From Elusimicrobiaceae bacterium (GTDB taxonomy: Bacteria; Elusimicrobiota; Elusimicrobia; Elusimicrobiales; Elusimicrobiaceae), in contig JAGCWX010000007.1 of the NCBI GenBank assembly GCA_017961585.1, forward strand, positions 1 through 64,000: DNA of 64,000 nucleotides. The letters are read 5' to 3'. Every line of letters begins with the position of its first letter. Positions within the stretch are counted from its first letter, which is position 1. Below the pieces are notes generated by a model. It saw only the letters and a program-made list of their open reading frames with translations, searched no databases and had not been told where the DNA came from. Positions 18,725 to 27,189 of the stretch are shown here, one piece after another. The position numbers and the translations under genes were made by a program.

Positions 18725-20512
18725 TTATTTTACCGTTTTATACTGAGCTTTTTCAAATTCTTCCCTATCTAGGAATGGGAATAGATCTTCTAGACTGGGG
18801 GATATCATAGTTCCGTCGGGTAATTTTTTAGCTGATAATTTCGGCGCAAATATGTAATTGGGGCTTAACATAACCTCGCACAATATGGGCCCGGGCGCAT
18901 CCAATACATTTTGTATTTGTTTTTCTAAACCTTCCAGCTTGTCTATTTTGATAGTTTTAAAACCGAATGCATTCCCCAATTTGATAAAATCGGGTATCTC
19001 TACCCCAGATTGGGTAGTACAAGCGGTAAATCTGCCTTCAAAAAAGTTCTTTTGGGTTTGTTGAATTGAAATGTATCCGTTGTTATTTAAAATAAATAGT
19101 TTGATCGGTAGTTTATTGGTTAAAACGGTTTGTAACTCTTGCAAATTCATCATAATGCTACCGTCTCCCTCTAAACACACGGTTCTCCTCTTCCCATTGG
19201 CACAGCATGCCCCAATAGCAGCTGGCAAGCCGTATCCCATGGAGGCATCCCCGGAATTCCAAATATAGCGTTGGTTTTTCTTCACTTTTCCAACTTGGAA
19301 CGGCAACAAAAATGCAGTACCATTGCTTCCTACGACTACTTCGTCTTCTTTGAATTGTTCAATCAGTTTTTCAACGAAATAATAGGGCTCAATGGGATGA
19401 TGCCCCACTCTAGGAGCTTCCGAAACGGGCGGATATTTTGTTTTTAATTGGTGGCAAAAGTGGTTCCACTCCTGGCATCCTTTATTATCAACTAACGGTA
19501 ATATTTTGTTGATAAAATCCTTTGCGTCTGCCTGGATTTTAAGATCCGGTTTAACGGTTGGTTTATCAAGCTCCGCCTTGTCTATATCCACAGATATTAA
19601 TTTGGCATTTTTAGCAAAATTTTCCCAATTGTAACTTACCTGGCGGATATTATTTCTTGAACCGATTGAAATTACCAAATCTGCATTTTGAAGGGCAAAA
19701 TTACCGGCTCTATTTGCAACGGTACCTATCCTGGCAACAAAATTAGGGTTATTATCCGGGATAATGTCAAATCCGTTCATAGTAGTTACGACGGGTATAT
19801 TTAATTTGTCAGCCAGTGTTAAAAATGGTTGTTTAGCGCCTGACAATCTAATCCCGTGCCCAGCAATAATTAACGGCCTTTGGGAATGGTTTAATAATTC
19901 AACGGTTTGCTTGATTTCTTTGTCAATATTCGGCAAAGCCAATTCATCTTCTTTAGAATCGTATTTACGTAGTTTTGTTTCATCAATCGTTGCTGCTTGA
20001 AAGTTTATGGGGATATCAATCCACGTAGGTCCTTTTCTACCATGAGTTGCTAGATATACGGCTTTATCTAAAATATATTCTATGTCATTGGGGTCAGCCA
20101 GTGTAACAGCATATTTAGTTAGGGGTTTAACACAAGAAACGATGTCAACTTCTTGATCCCCCAATTGCCTTAACGGAATTTGGGGGCAGCTGGCAAGGGT
20201 AGTAGAGGTTTTTACTTGGCCGGATACATACAAGACGGGGACGCTATCCGTCCATTGCCCAAATACTCCGTTTAGACAATTTAGTCCGCCTGGGCCCGTT
20301 GTCACGTTTACTACGGACAGGTTTTGGTTTACTCGGGCATATCCCTCTGCTGCGATGGAGCACCCTTGCTCATTATGATTGCAAACGTAAGGGATGTATT
20401 TTCCAAAACTATCGTTGAGGTGCATAGCACCTCCCCCCGATACCATAAATACGCAGTCAATGTGGTATTTTTCTTTCAATCTTTTTGCTATAAAATCACT
20501 CAGTTTAATCAT
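18725..20512 (-). CDS. ThDP-dependent enzyme, acetolactate synthase/YerE-like
   Basis: A 595-residue enzyme with the three-domain ThDP fold. Catalytic Glu is E48 in HNEQGCSIAAEGYAR; the cofactor motif is G449-D450-G451 with N477 about 27 residues later (LFILNNNGY). It is the size of acetolactate synthase, but no regulatory subunit gene is near and the operon is for CDP-deoxysugars, not branched amino acids. In the known yersiniose pathway YerE, an acetolactate-synthase-like enzyme, adds a two-carbon unit from pyruvate to a CDP-4-keto-3,6-dideoxy sugar; a similar role here is inference. The ATG at 20512 overlaps the HAD stop codon and has GGAG upstream; a TTG at 20518 is less likely. Confidence 0.85.
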   Translation of the reverse strand: MIKLSDFIAKRLKEKYHIDCVFMVSGGGAMHLNDSFGKYIPYVCNHNEQGCSIAAEGYARVNQNLSVVNVTTGPGGLNCLNGVFGQWTDSVPVLYVSGQVKTSTTLASCPQIPLRQLGDQEVDIVSCVKPLTKYAVTLADPNDIEYILDKAVYLATHGRKGPTWIDIPINFQAATIDETKLRKYDSKEDELALPNIDKEIKQTVELLNHSQRPLIIAGHGIRLSGAKQPFLTLADKLNIPVVTTMNGFDIIPDNNPNFVARIGTVANRAGNFALQNADLVISIGSRNNIRQVSYNWENFAKNAKLISVDIDKAELDKPTVKPDLKIQADAKDFINKILPLVDNKGCQEWNHFCHQLKTKYPPVSEAPRVGHHPIEPYYFVEKLIEQFKEDEVVVGSNGTAFLLPFQVGKVKKNQRYIWNSGDASMGYGLPAAIGACCANGKRRTVCLEGDGSIMMNLQELQTVLTNKLPIKLFILNNNGYISIQQTQKNFFEGRFTACTTQSGVEIPDFIKLGNAFGFKTIKIDKLEGLEKQIQNVLDAPGPILCEVMLSPNYIFAPKLSAKKLPDGTMISPSLEDLFPFLDREEFEKAQYKTVK

Positions 20513-21252
20513 TTCCAAATCTCCAGTAAATCTGCCAATTTAGTTATGCATGGACAATCTTGTCTTTTCTCGTTTGTGATTAAATATCCCTTTGCTCCAT
20601 AATCAAGCGCCATCTTAATATCGCTATTATAACTATCCCCGATGACACAAATCTCTGCAGGTTGCATGTTTAAGTTTGCTACCATAATGCGTAACATTTC
20701 AACATTTGGTTTCCCTATAATCACATCTGCCTTTCTATCTAGCAGGTATTCAGTCGCGGCCACGATGGGGCCTGCTCCGGGAACTATATATCCATTCTCC
20801 TTCGGATAATTACGCTCTTTGTTGGCCACTATAAGTTTATAGTTGGATAAATCAATATTTGAAAGTTCATCTAAATCGCTTAATTTAAAATCCGGATTAT
20901 ACCCTACCACAACCGCTTGAGGGTGCCTGGAATGGATGTTTATATTTAAAAGTTCAATTTCCTTTTTGAGAGAATCTGTACCAACACAATAAATTTCATT
21001 AAAATGATTCTCTTTTAAATATTTGGCAATTGCGTAAGAAGAAGTAATTAGCTCTTCTTTTCGCACATCAATACCCATGTTTACCAGCTTATGCCAAATA
21101 AACTCTCTTGTTTTAGCCGAGTTATTTGTGACAAAAAACATGTAATTGGAAATTTCTCTCGCTCGTTCAATTACTGCATTGGCTTGATGGGCTAGTTGAT
21201 TCCCAAAATAAATTGTTCCGTCCAAATCAAATATGACACATTTATGCTTCAA
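20509..21252 (-). CDS. HAD-IIA family phosphatase (NagD-like)
   Basis: A 247-residue HAD hydrolase. Motif I is FDLDGTIYFG with both catalytic Asp residues, motif II FFVTNNSA, motif III Lys in IIGKPN, motif IV VIGDSYNSDIKMA. The large cap between motifs II and III marks subclass IIA (NagD, 4-nitrophenyl phosphatase type). It could remove phosphate from a sugar or aldol product intermediate. Reading starts at TTG 21252, overlapping the aldolase gene by 11 bases; no ATG is available before motif I. Between the aldolase and ThDP genes, and coupled to both. Confidence 0.85.
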   Translation of the reverse strand: MKHKCVIFDLDGTIYFGNQLAHQANAVIERAREISNYMFFVTNNSAKTREFIWHKLVNMGIDVRKEELITSSYAIAKYLKENHFNEIYCVGTDSLKKEIELLNINIHSRHPQAVVVGYNPDFKLSDLDELSNIDLSNYKLIVANKERNYPKENGYIVPGAGPIVAATEYLLDRKADVIIGKPNVEMLRIMVANLNMQPAEICVIGDSYNSDIKMALDYGAKGYLITNEKRQDCPCITKLADLLEIWK

Positions 21253-22063
21253 CGAAACCGCCTGCCTCTTTGATTGAATCCTTGTATCGTGATTCTAAAA
21301 CTTTGATGCGTTTGTTATCTTCTTGAGAAATTGCGGAGTAAAAATTTTGTTTGTTTTTAATCCACATCAGCTCAAATCCTACTGCTTTTAAAATACCCTT
21401 ATCGGCATTTTTATCTTGCAAAGCTGTTTGCGCATCAAAAATTACTTTCCTAGTTTCAAATCTATTTAAAGCCCCAACGGGTAACTTTTTAAAGAAAGGC
21501 AATGAATCGGCGGAAACGCCTCCCCCTATTACGAGCTCTTTTTTGTACTTTAAGGTTTTTTGAGCAATGGCGTTGGCGTATTCAAGTATAACTTGATGGT
21601 TAATGTCGTCTTTGCTCATACCCAAAGAGCCGGTCATATCCGTTCTGCCCATTACAATGCCCGTTAAATCTTTGGCAAAATCAGCTGTCAAAATTTCTTC
21701 TAAATAGTTAAATCCGTATTTGGTTTCAATATTAATCAAAAATTTGATGGATTTTCGTTCTTCTTCCGGAAAGGCCATTTTAACCGCTTGTAAATATTTT
21801 TTCACGGCATAAGGGGATTCAATCATGGGAGCAACAATGGCACTTACCCCTATTATGCGGGCATCATACATGTCTTTAATGGCTTCACAACCACCAATTT
21901 TTATGGTTAAATCTAGGCCTGCTCGTGTGACAATTTCTTTAAGCCGCATAGCTTCCTCTAAACGGGTTCCTTCGGCTTCAAATTCGGCTTTAATGCCCAC
22001 TACGTGATGGTTTTCTTTTAAGTCTTTGAGCGTGTCACACATTTTTTGTTCTAACAAGTTCAT
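21242..22063 (-). CDS. HpcH/HpaI-type aldolase (citrate lyase beta fold)
   Basis: A 273-residue TIM-barrel enzyme. The Glu in FLINIETKYG and the Asp in GIVMGRTDMTGSLG are the metal ligands of HpcH/HpaI class II aldolases, which form or split C-C bonds with pyruvate-type enolates. The early GIKAEFEAEGTR and APMIESPYAV segments also fit. Such enzymes normally act in aromatic catabolism, but this gene sits among CDP-deoxysugar genes, which suggests (inference) making or using a carbon chain on a sugar, or supplying pyruvate. GGGAG precedes the ATG. Confidence 0.85.
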   Translation of the reverse strand: MNLLEQKMCDTLKDLKENHHVVGIKAEFEAEGTRLEEAMRLKEIVTRAGLDLTIKIGGCEAIKDMYDARIIGVSAIVAPMIESPYAVKKYLQAVKMAFPEEERKSIKFLINIETKYGFNYLEEILTADFAKDLTGIVMGRTDMTGSLGMSKDDINHQVILEYANAIAQKTLKYKKELVIGGGVSADSLPFFKKLPVGALNRFETRKVIFDAQTALQDKNADKGILKAVGFELMWIKNKQNFYSAISQEDNKRIKVLESRYKDSIKEAGGFVEA

Positions 22064-22074
22064 AATAAACTCCC

Positions 22075-22962
22075 TTATTTATCGTGCAAAAGTTTCTGCT
22101 TATCTAGATTTTTTTGATTGGTTTGATAATATTGCAACAAATCTTGGATGGCTTTTTCAAGAGGGGTAAATTTTAAATTGGGTATTTCCCCCCGCAAACG
22201 GGCATTACTGCCGGAATAGTTAAGCCCATATCCATCCTGTTTGACAACGATTCCTGCCGTACTGCCGCTTAAACGTTCTACCGTGCGTGCGGCCTGCAAA
22301 AGTTCCGTTTCTTCATCCGGGGTGACGTTATAGCTTTTGTACTTAGCATCGTGCTCTATAAAATACTCCAAAATGGGCATCAAATCGTTGACGTATAGAT
22401 AACTAAACCGGCGGTTTTGCCGCAAGGTAATGGGTAAATTAAACAGGGCTTTGCAAATGGCGTTGGAAATGAAGCGGATTTCCCAATCTTCATATTTCCC
22501 AAAAATGCCGAATATATTTAAATCAAGTACATTTTTTAATGCTTCTATACGCTGGTGTACTACGTATTTACAAAAGCTATGGTCGTCTTTTCCGCAGCGT
22601 TGGCCAATTTGGTCTTCCGTTACCAGCCGGTTATCGGCGGCCACGTCATATACGGCTCCGCTGCCGAAATTGATCATTTTTCCAAATTTATCCGTGTGAC
22701 GAACTAGATTTTCAAACATTCGCACGTTGGTGTAAAAAAGGTTGGTCGGGTCTTTTGCGTTGCGGTGGCCGGGCTTGACGGCGGTATGTAATACAACGTC
22801 AAATTCCCGTGTGCGAAAAAATTCATCCACGCTATCTGTATCGGCTAAATTTAACTCAAAACTACGCGGAGCGAGGATATCGTACTTCTCGGCCAAGAAA
22901 CTTTCTTGAATGTTCTTGCCGATAAATCCGTTCCCGCCCGTAAGTAGTATTTTTTTGCGCAT
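22075..22962 (-). CDS. NAD-dependent epimerase/dehydratase (extended SDR) with His for catalytic Tyr
   Basis: A 295-residue extended short-chain dehydrogenase. The nucleotide-binding GGNGFIGKN loop lies at the N-terminus. Where the family has YxxxK, this protein reads H128-SFC-K132 (DDHSFCKY, compared with the common DDYGFSKY), so the catalytic Tyr appears replaced while Lys is kept. It would reduce or epimerise a keto-sugar nucleotide in the CDP pathway; with the substitution it may have altered chemistry or be inactive. Its ATG overlaps the ddhC stop as TAATG. Bases and codon use look like its neighbours. Confidence 0.82.
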   Translation of the reverse strand: MRKKILLTGGNGFIGKNIQESFLAEKYDILAPRSFELNLADTDSVDEFFRTREFDVVLHTAVKPGHRNAKDPTNLFYTNVRMFENLVRHTDKFGKMINFGSGAVYDVAADNRLVTEDQIGQRCGKDDHSFCKYVVHQRIEALKNVLDLNIFGIFGKYEDWEIRFISNAICKALFNLPITLRQNRRFSYLYVNDLMPILEYFIEHDAKYKSYNVTPDEETELLQAARTVERLSGSTAGIVVKQDGYGLNYSGSNARLRGEIPNLKFTPLEKAIQDLLQYYQTNQKNLDKQKLLHDK

Positions 22963-24317
22963 TACTTTGTATGTTCCTTTACAAAATTATGGATGGTTTG
23001 TACCGTCCGGGCCAGCTCTTCTTCCCCCAGCCCCGGGAAAGTGCCAATCCAAAACGTATTATTCATAATAAATTCCGTATTGGGCAGCAGGGCATAGTCC
23101 TTTTCGGTTAAATCGTGCGAATTTAAAATGGGCGAATTGCCAATACGCAGCGCAATATCGTTATCCACCAACGCCGGTTGACGCAATAAATTACCGGCAA
23201 ACAATTGGCGGGTACCAATGCCGTGCTCTTCCAAATATTCCACCAGCTTTTGCTTGGTAAACGGAGCTTCCGGTTTTACGGAAATCAAATACCCAAACCA
23301 AGAGGCCTTGCAGCCCTCTTTGACGGTGGGTAAGATTAAATAATCGGTTAAATCCGCCAAGTGTTTGGTCAAATAAGCGGCATTATCTGTGCGCTTTTGG
23401 ATATAGGCGGGTAATTTTTTAAGCTGGCTTGTGCCGATGGCGGCCTGCCAGTCGGTAATTTTCAAGTTAAAACCGATATGGGAATACGTATATTTGTGGT
23501 CATATCCAAAGGGTAAATTACCCAGTTGCATGTTAAAACGATTTTTGCACGTGTTATCCGTACCGGGTTTGCACCAGCAATCGCGGCCCCAATCGCGGAA
23601 AGAGAGAATAATACGGTAGAGTTGAGGATCATTGGTGACAACGGCGCCGCCTTCGCCCATAGTGAGGTGGTGGGCCGGGTAAAAGCTATACGTGCCGATA
23701 TGCCCAATGGTGCCGGCTTTTTTCCCTTTCCACTGCGCACCTAACGCGTCGCAAGAGTCTTCAATTAGCCACAAGTTATGTTTTTGACAAATGTCTAAAA
23801 TAACATCCATATCAAACATATTGCCTAGGGTATGTGCAAGAAAAATGGCTTTGGTTTTGGGTGAAAGGGCCATTTCAATTTGCGTAGCGTCAATATTGTA
23901 CGTGCCGATTTCGCTATCTACAAAAACCGGGACGAGCCCTTGCTGAATAATGGGGTTTACCGTAGTGGGAAAGCCGGCAGCCACGGTAATTACTTCGTCG
24001 CCTTTTTTAAGACGTTTTTCGCCCAATTTGGGGGAGGTTAATGCTGACAATGCCAGCAAGTTAGCCGAAGAGCCCGAGTTGGTGGACAGCGCAAATTTAA
24101 CCCCTAAAAACTGGGCAAATTCTTTTTCAAATTGGTCATTAAAACGGCCCGCGGTTAACCACATATCCAACGAGGCATCAATCATATTAAGCAGGTCTTG
24201 CTCATCAAGCAACTTACCCGAGGCAGGAATATATTTAAATTCCCGTTTTTTCCCGTAAACTTCTTTGTAATAGTTGCTGGCTGCTTGTTTGACAGCTTGT
24301 CTTAATTCTTTTTCCAT
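22962..24317 (-). CDS. rfbH: CDP-4-keto-6-deoxyglucose 3-dehydrase (E1)
   Basis: A 451-residue PMP-dependent, iron-sulfur dehydrase that removes the C3 hydroxyl of CDP-4-keto-6-deoxyglucose. Two signs separate it from ordinary DegT aminotransferases: the usual PLP lysine is replaced by His in YPAHHLTMGEGG (H216/H217), and four cysteines C189, C247, C249 and C257 give the exact C-X57-C-X1-C-X7-C pattern of the [2Fe-2S] cluster of Yersinia E1/RfbH (also called ddhC). It is coupled to the SDR gene downstream and overlaps rfbG upstream by 16 bases. The E3 reductase (DdhD) that normally feeds electrons to it is not in the window. Confidence 0.95.
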   Translation of the reverse strand: MEKELRQAVKQAASNYYKEVYGKKREFKYIPASGKLLDEQDLLNMIDASLDMWLTAGRFNDQFEKEFAQFLGVKFALSTNSGSSANLLALSALTSPKLGEKRLKKGDEVITVAAGFPTTVNPIIQQGLVPVFVDSEIGTYNIDATQIEMALSPKTKAIFLAHTLGNMFDMDVILDICQKHNLWLIEDSCDALGAQWKGKKAGTIGHIGTYSFYPAHHLTMGEGGAVVTNDPQLYRIILSFRDWGRDCWCKPGTDNTCKNRFNMQLGNLPFGYDHKYTYSHIGFNLKITDWQAAIGTSQLKKLPAYIQKRTDNAAYLTKHLADLTDYLILPTVKEGCKASWFGYLISVKPEAPFTKQKLVEYLEEHGIGTRQLFAGNLLRQPALVDNDIALRIGNSPILNSHDLTEKDYALLPNTEFIMNNTFWIGTFPGLGEEELARTVQTIHNFVKEHTK

Positions 24318-25369
24318 GGGATACTCTCTTGATAATTATGAATTTGTTCCAGGGTAAAAGCACGCATGTCTTCCCCTTTGTAAAAACGTTGATACCAAAT
24401 AGCTGTTTTGGCGATGGCTTCTTGCGCCGTGTAGGTGGGAACCCACCCTAAAACCTTCTCGGCTTTTTCAATATTCAGCATCAACAAATTAGCTTCGTGC
24501 AAATTGTCTTTTTTATGAACTTTTACGCTACCCTTGCCGTAATTTTTGACCACTTGTTGGGCTACGTCAGCCACCGTAAGGACGCTTTCCTCGTTGGGGC
24601 CAAAGTTAAACCCTTCGGCATACTTTTTGCCTTGTGTATCCAGCAAATGACCCAGCAGCAAGTATCCGGAAAGGGGCTCTAATACGTGTTGCCAGGGGCG
24701 TGTGGCGTGGGGATTGCGGATTTCAATTTCTTTGCCGGCTTCAATACTGCGTACGCAATCGGGAATAAGCCGGTCCAGGGCCCAGTCTCCCCCCCCGATT
24801 ACATTCCCCGCGCGGGCTGTGGCTAGAGCATATCCACTTTCTTGCAAAAAGGAACGCCGATAAGAGGAAGACAAAATTTCCACACATCCCTTGGAAGAGG
24901 AATACATATCATATCCACCCATGGGTTCGTCCTCTTTGTATCCGCGGGCCACTTCTTTATTTTCGTAGCATTTATCGGTTGTAATGTTTACAAAGGCCTT
25001 TACCGACGAGCATTTGCGGGCAGCTTCTAACACATTGAGGGTGCCCATAACGTTGGTTTGATACGTAAGTACCGGTTCGGCATAAGAGAGCCGAACTATG
25101 GGTTGAGCCGCTAAGTGAAAGACAATTTCGGGCTGAAAATCTTGAAATGTTTTATTGAGCAGAGCTGCATCGGATAAATCCCCGAAAACGGAGGTAATCC
25201 CATCGGCCACGTGAACGGCCTCAAACAAAGAAGGCGTTGTATTGGGTGGCAATGAATATCCGCATACTTGGGCTCCCAATTCTTTGAGCCACAACGTAAG
25301 CCACCCGCCTTTAAAGCCGGTATGGCCGGTTACTAGAACACGCTTGTTTTGGTATGTGTTTTGGAACAT
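24302..25369 (-). CDS. rfbG: CDP-glucose 4,6-dehydratase
   Basis: A 355-residue extended SDR making CDP-4-keto-6-deoxyglucose. The NAD loop is VTGHTGFKGGWL (the FKG form is typical of RfbG), the catalytic YxxxK occurs in DMYSSSKGCVE, and GNVIGGGDWALDRLIPD is a CDP-glucose dehydratase signature. ATG 25369 is chosen because it lies just after the rfbF stop and gives the family length; an in-frame ATG at 25411 sits inside rfbF. A G8 run (24789-24796, written as C8 on the plus strand) encodes the Gly-Gly-Gly of that signature. Second step of the CDP-deoxysugar pathway. Confidence 0.95.
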   Translation of the reverse strand: MFQNTYQNKRVLVTGHTGFKGGWLTLWLKELGAQVCGYSLPPNTTPSLFEAVHVADGITSVFGDLSDAALLNKTFQDFQPEIVFHLAAQPIVRLSYAEPVLTYQTNVMGTLNVLEAARKCSSVKAFVNITTDKCYENKEVARGYKEDEPMGGYDMYSSSKGCVEILSSSYRRSFLQESGYALATARAGNVIGGGDWALDRLIPDCVRSIEAGKEIEIRNPHATRPWQHVLEPLSGYLLLGHLLDTQGKKYAEGFNFGPNEESVLTVADVAQQVVKNYGKGSVKVHKKDNLHEANLLMLNIEKAEKVLGWVPTYTAQEAIAKTAIWYQRFYKGEDMRAFTLEQIHNYQESIPWKKN

Positions 25370-25371
25370 AG

Positions 25372-26148
25372 TTAATCCCACTTTTTCCACGGAGCTTTGC
25401 CGCTTGTCCATAAGTCGGTTAAATACATTTTATCCTTTAAAGTGTCCATCGGTTGCCAAAATCCGCTATGTTTATAAGCATTTAATTGCTTATCTTTAGC
25501 TAGATTTTCCAAGGGCCCACGCTCAAAGATAACGTCGTCTTGATCCGGAATGTAATTTAAAACTTCGGGTTGGCAGACAAAAAAACCTCCGTTAATCCAA
25601 GATTCATCTCCCTTCGGTTTTTCTTTGAAGGAAGTAATGATGTTATCTTCCTTGATCACCAAAGCTCCAAACCGGCCGGAAGGTTGTACTGCGGTAATAG
25701 TAGCTAATTTGCCGGATTGTTTGTGGTTGGCTAGCAAGTCCTTGATATTAACGTCGGCCACGCCATCCCCATACGTCAGCAGGAAGGGCTCATTGCCAAC
25801 ATATTCGGCGGCCTTTTTGATACGTCCGCCCGTCATGGTATCTTGCCCCGTGTAGAGCATGGTAACCCGCCAAGGTTCAGTTTGGGTGCGGTGAATTTCC
25901 ACGGAATTATGAAGCATGTCTACGGTAATGTCGGAATACTGCTGATAGTAGTTTACGAAGTAGTCTTTAATAACGTGTGATTTGTATCCGGTTAAAATAA
26001 CGAAATCATTGAACCCGTAGTGCGAATAAATCTTCATGATATGCCACAGAATAGGTTTGCCCCCAATTTCTACCATGGGTTTAGGAAGGAGACGAGTCTC
26101 TTCCGATAACCGTGTCCCTAATCCACCGGCTAAAATAAGTACTTTCAT
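25372..26148 (-). CDS. rfbF: Glucose-1-phosphate cytidylyltransferase
   Basis: A 258-residue nucleotidyltransferase that joins CTP and glucose 1-phosphate to CDP-glucose, the entry of the CDP-3,6-dideoxyhexose pathway. The signature LAGGLGTRLSEETRLLPKPM is the RfbF form of the sugar nucleotidyltransferase motif; GGKPILWHIMKIY and LLTYGDGVADVNI follow. Length equals that of Salmonella/Yersinia RfbF (ddhA). It overlaps the upstream GT2 by four bases, and rfbG and rfbH follow in pathway order. Confidence 0.97.
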   Translation of the reverse strand: MKVLILAGGLGTRLSEETRLLPKPMVEIGGKPILWHIMKIYSHYGFNDFVILTGYKSHVIKDYFVNYYQQYSDITVDMLHNSVEIHRTQTEPWRVTMLYTGQDTMTGGRIKKAAEYVGNEPFLLTYGDGVADVNIKDLLANHKQSGKLATITAVQPSGRFGALVIKEDNIITSFKEKPKGDESWINGGFFVCQPEVLNYIPDQDDVIFERGPLENLAKDKQLNAYKHSGFWQPMDTLKDKMYLTDLWTSGKAPWKKWD

Positions 26149-27188
26149 TTACAAGACTCCTGTATTTTTATTTTAAATGCAAATAGTTTTATTTTGATAA
26201 ACCAAAATAACCATAACCAATACTGCTTGACGTAATAAGGATCTTCTTCTTTGGGGCGTGGATAGGCGGAAAAAACATATATCACTCTATACAGCGAAAA
26301 ATAAGCGATCCAGTCAAACAAAAATTTTAATTTTTGGAGGAAAGTTAAAGCACAGAAAATATTTAATAAATTAAATAAATTTGTTTTTCCTTCGTGATAA
26401 TTAATAAAAAATACTTGCGAAGAGTTAAGAGAAGTTAGAAAAAAACGGTTATTACTGGCGATATAGTGCCTAGTTTGTTTGTTTTGAACAAATTGAATCG
26501 CGTTGGCATATCCAGCTAGCCAGTTCATATCTCGTAGATAGGGATGCAAACTGTGGTCTTTATAACCCCGGGTATAAATGTATTTCCCGGTTTTTTCGTC
26601 GTTATTATTTCCCACTGAAACAATTGATTGAGTAATAATACGAATGTCTTTATTCTCGTTAATAAGTTTTGCAAATAAAGCCAAGTGCGGAAACATTATC
26701 GCGATTCCATACGACATATTTCCCATTACGGTATCGTCAATATTTGCTGTTTTGTAAATGATCCCGGGGAGGAAAGTGGCTTGAGTATACAGTTGGGCAA
26801 TATCAATCTCGGGCCGTTCATAGCGAGAAATTACAATGGCATCTGCTTTTTCTTTAATAAAATTTTCTACTTGGTTCCAAGCATCAAAACAATAGTGGTC
26901 ATTATCGGCTAATACCCATACGTACTCATAGGTGGCAAGATAGAATGCTTTCATGATGTTGGCATTTCCGCCGATATTATGTTTATTTTTAATATAGGAC
27001 AAATTGCTAAATTTCTTTTGATATTCCGCTACAATTTTAGCCGTATCATCCGTTGAATTGTTGTCAATAATGGTTATATTAAAGTCTTTGATGGGGGACG
27101 AAACAGAAAAAATCTGCTCAAACGTTTTCTTTAATTGATTACTTCGGTTGTACGTTATCAGAATAATTTGCAATACGTTTTTTAGCAT
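26145..27188 (-). CDS. Family 2 glycosyltransferase
   Basis: A 347-residue GT2 enzyme: IILITYNRSNQLKKTF, IIDNNSTDDT, the NIGGNANI segment and VWVLADND in the metal-site position. Its sequence and length parallel the GT2 at 14556-15608, so the two genes are paralogues lying on either side of the sugar genes. The C-terminal part is rich in aromatic residues and has short hydrophobic stretches but no convincing membrane helix. It overlaps rfbF by four bases. Confidence 0.88.
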   Translation of the reverse strand: MLKNVLQIILITYNRSNQLKKTFEQIFSVSSPIKDFNITIIDNNSTDDTAKIVAEYQKKFSNLSYIKNKHNIGGNANIMKAFYLATYEYVWVLADNDHYCFDAWNQVENFIKEKADAIVISRYERPEIDIAQLYTQATFLPGIIYKTANIDDTVMGNMSYGIAIMFPHLALFAKLINENKDIRIITQSIVSVGNNNDEKTGKYIYTRGYKDHSLHPYLRDMNWLAGYANAIQFVQNKQTRHYIASNNRFFLTSLNSSQVFFINYHEGKTNLFNLLNIFCALTFLQKLKFLFDWIAYFSLYRVIYVFSAYPRPKEEDPYYVKQYWLWLFWFIKIKLFAFKIKIQESCK

Positions 27189-27189
27189 A

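Noticed and set aside
18725-20512. ThDP enzyme as acetolactate synthase for valine/isoleucine synthesis
   Set aside because: No small regulatory subunit or other ilv gene is near, and both neighbours are tightly coupled to CDP-sugar enzymes.
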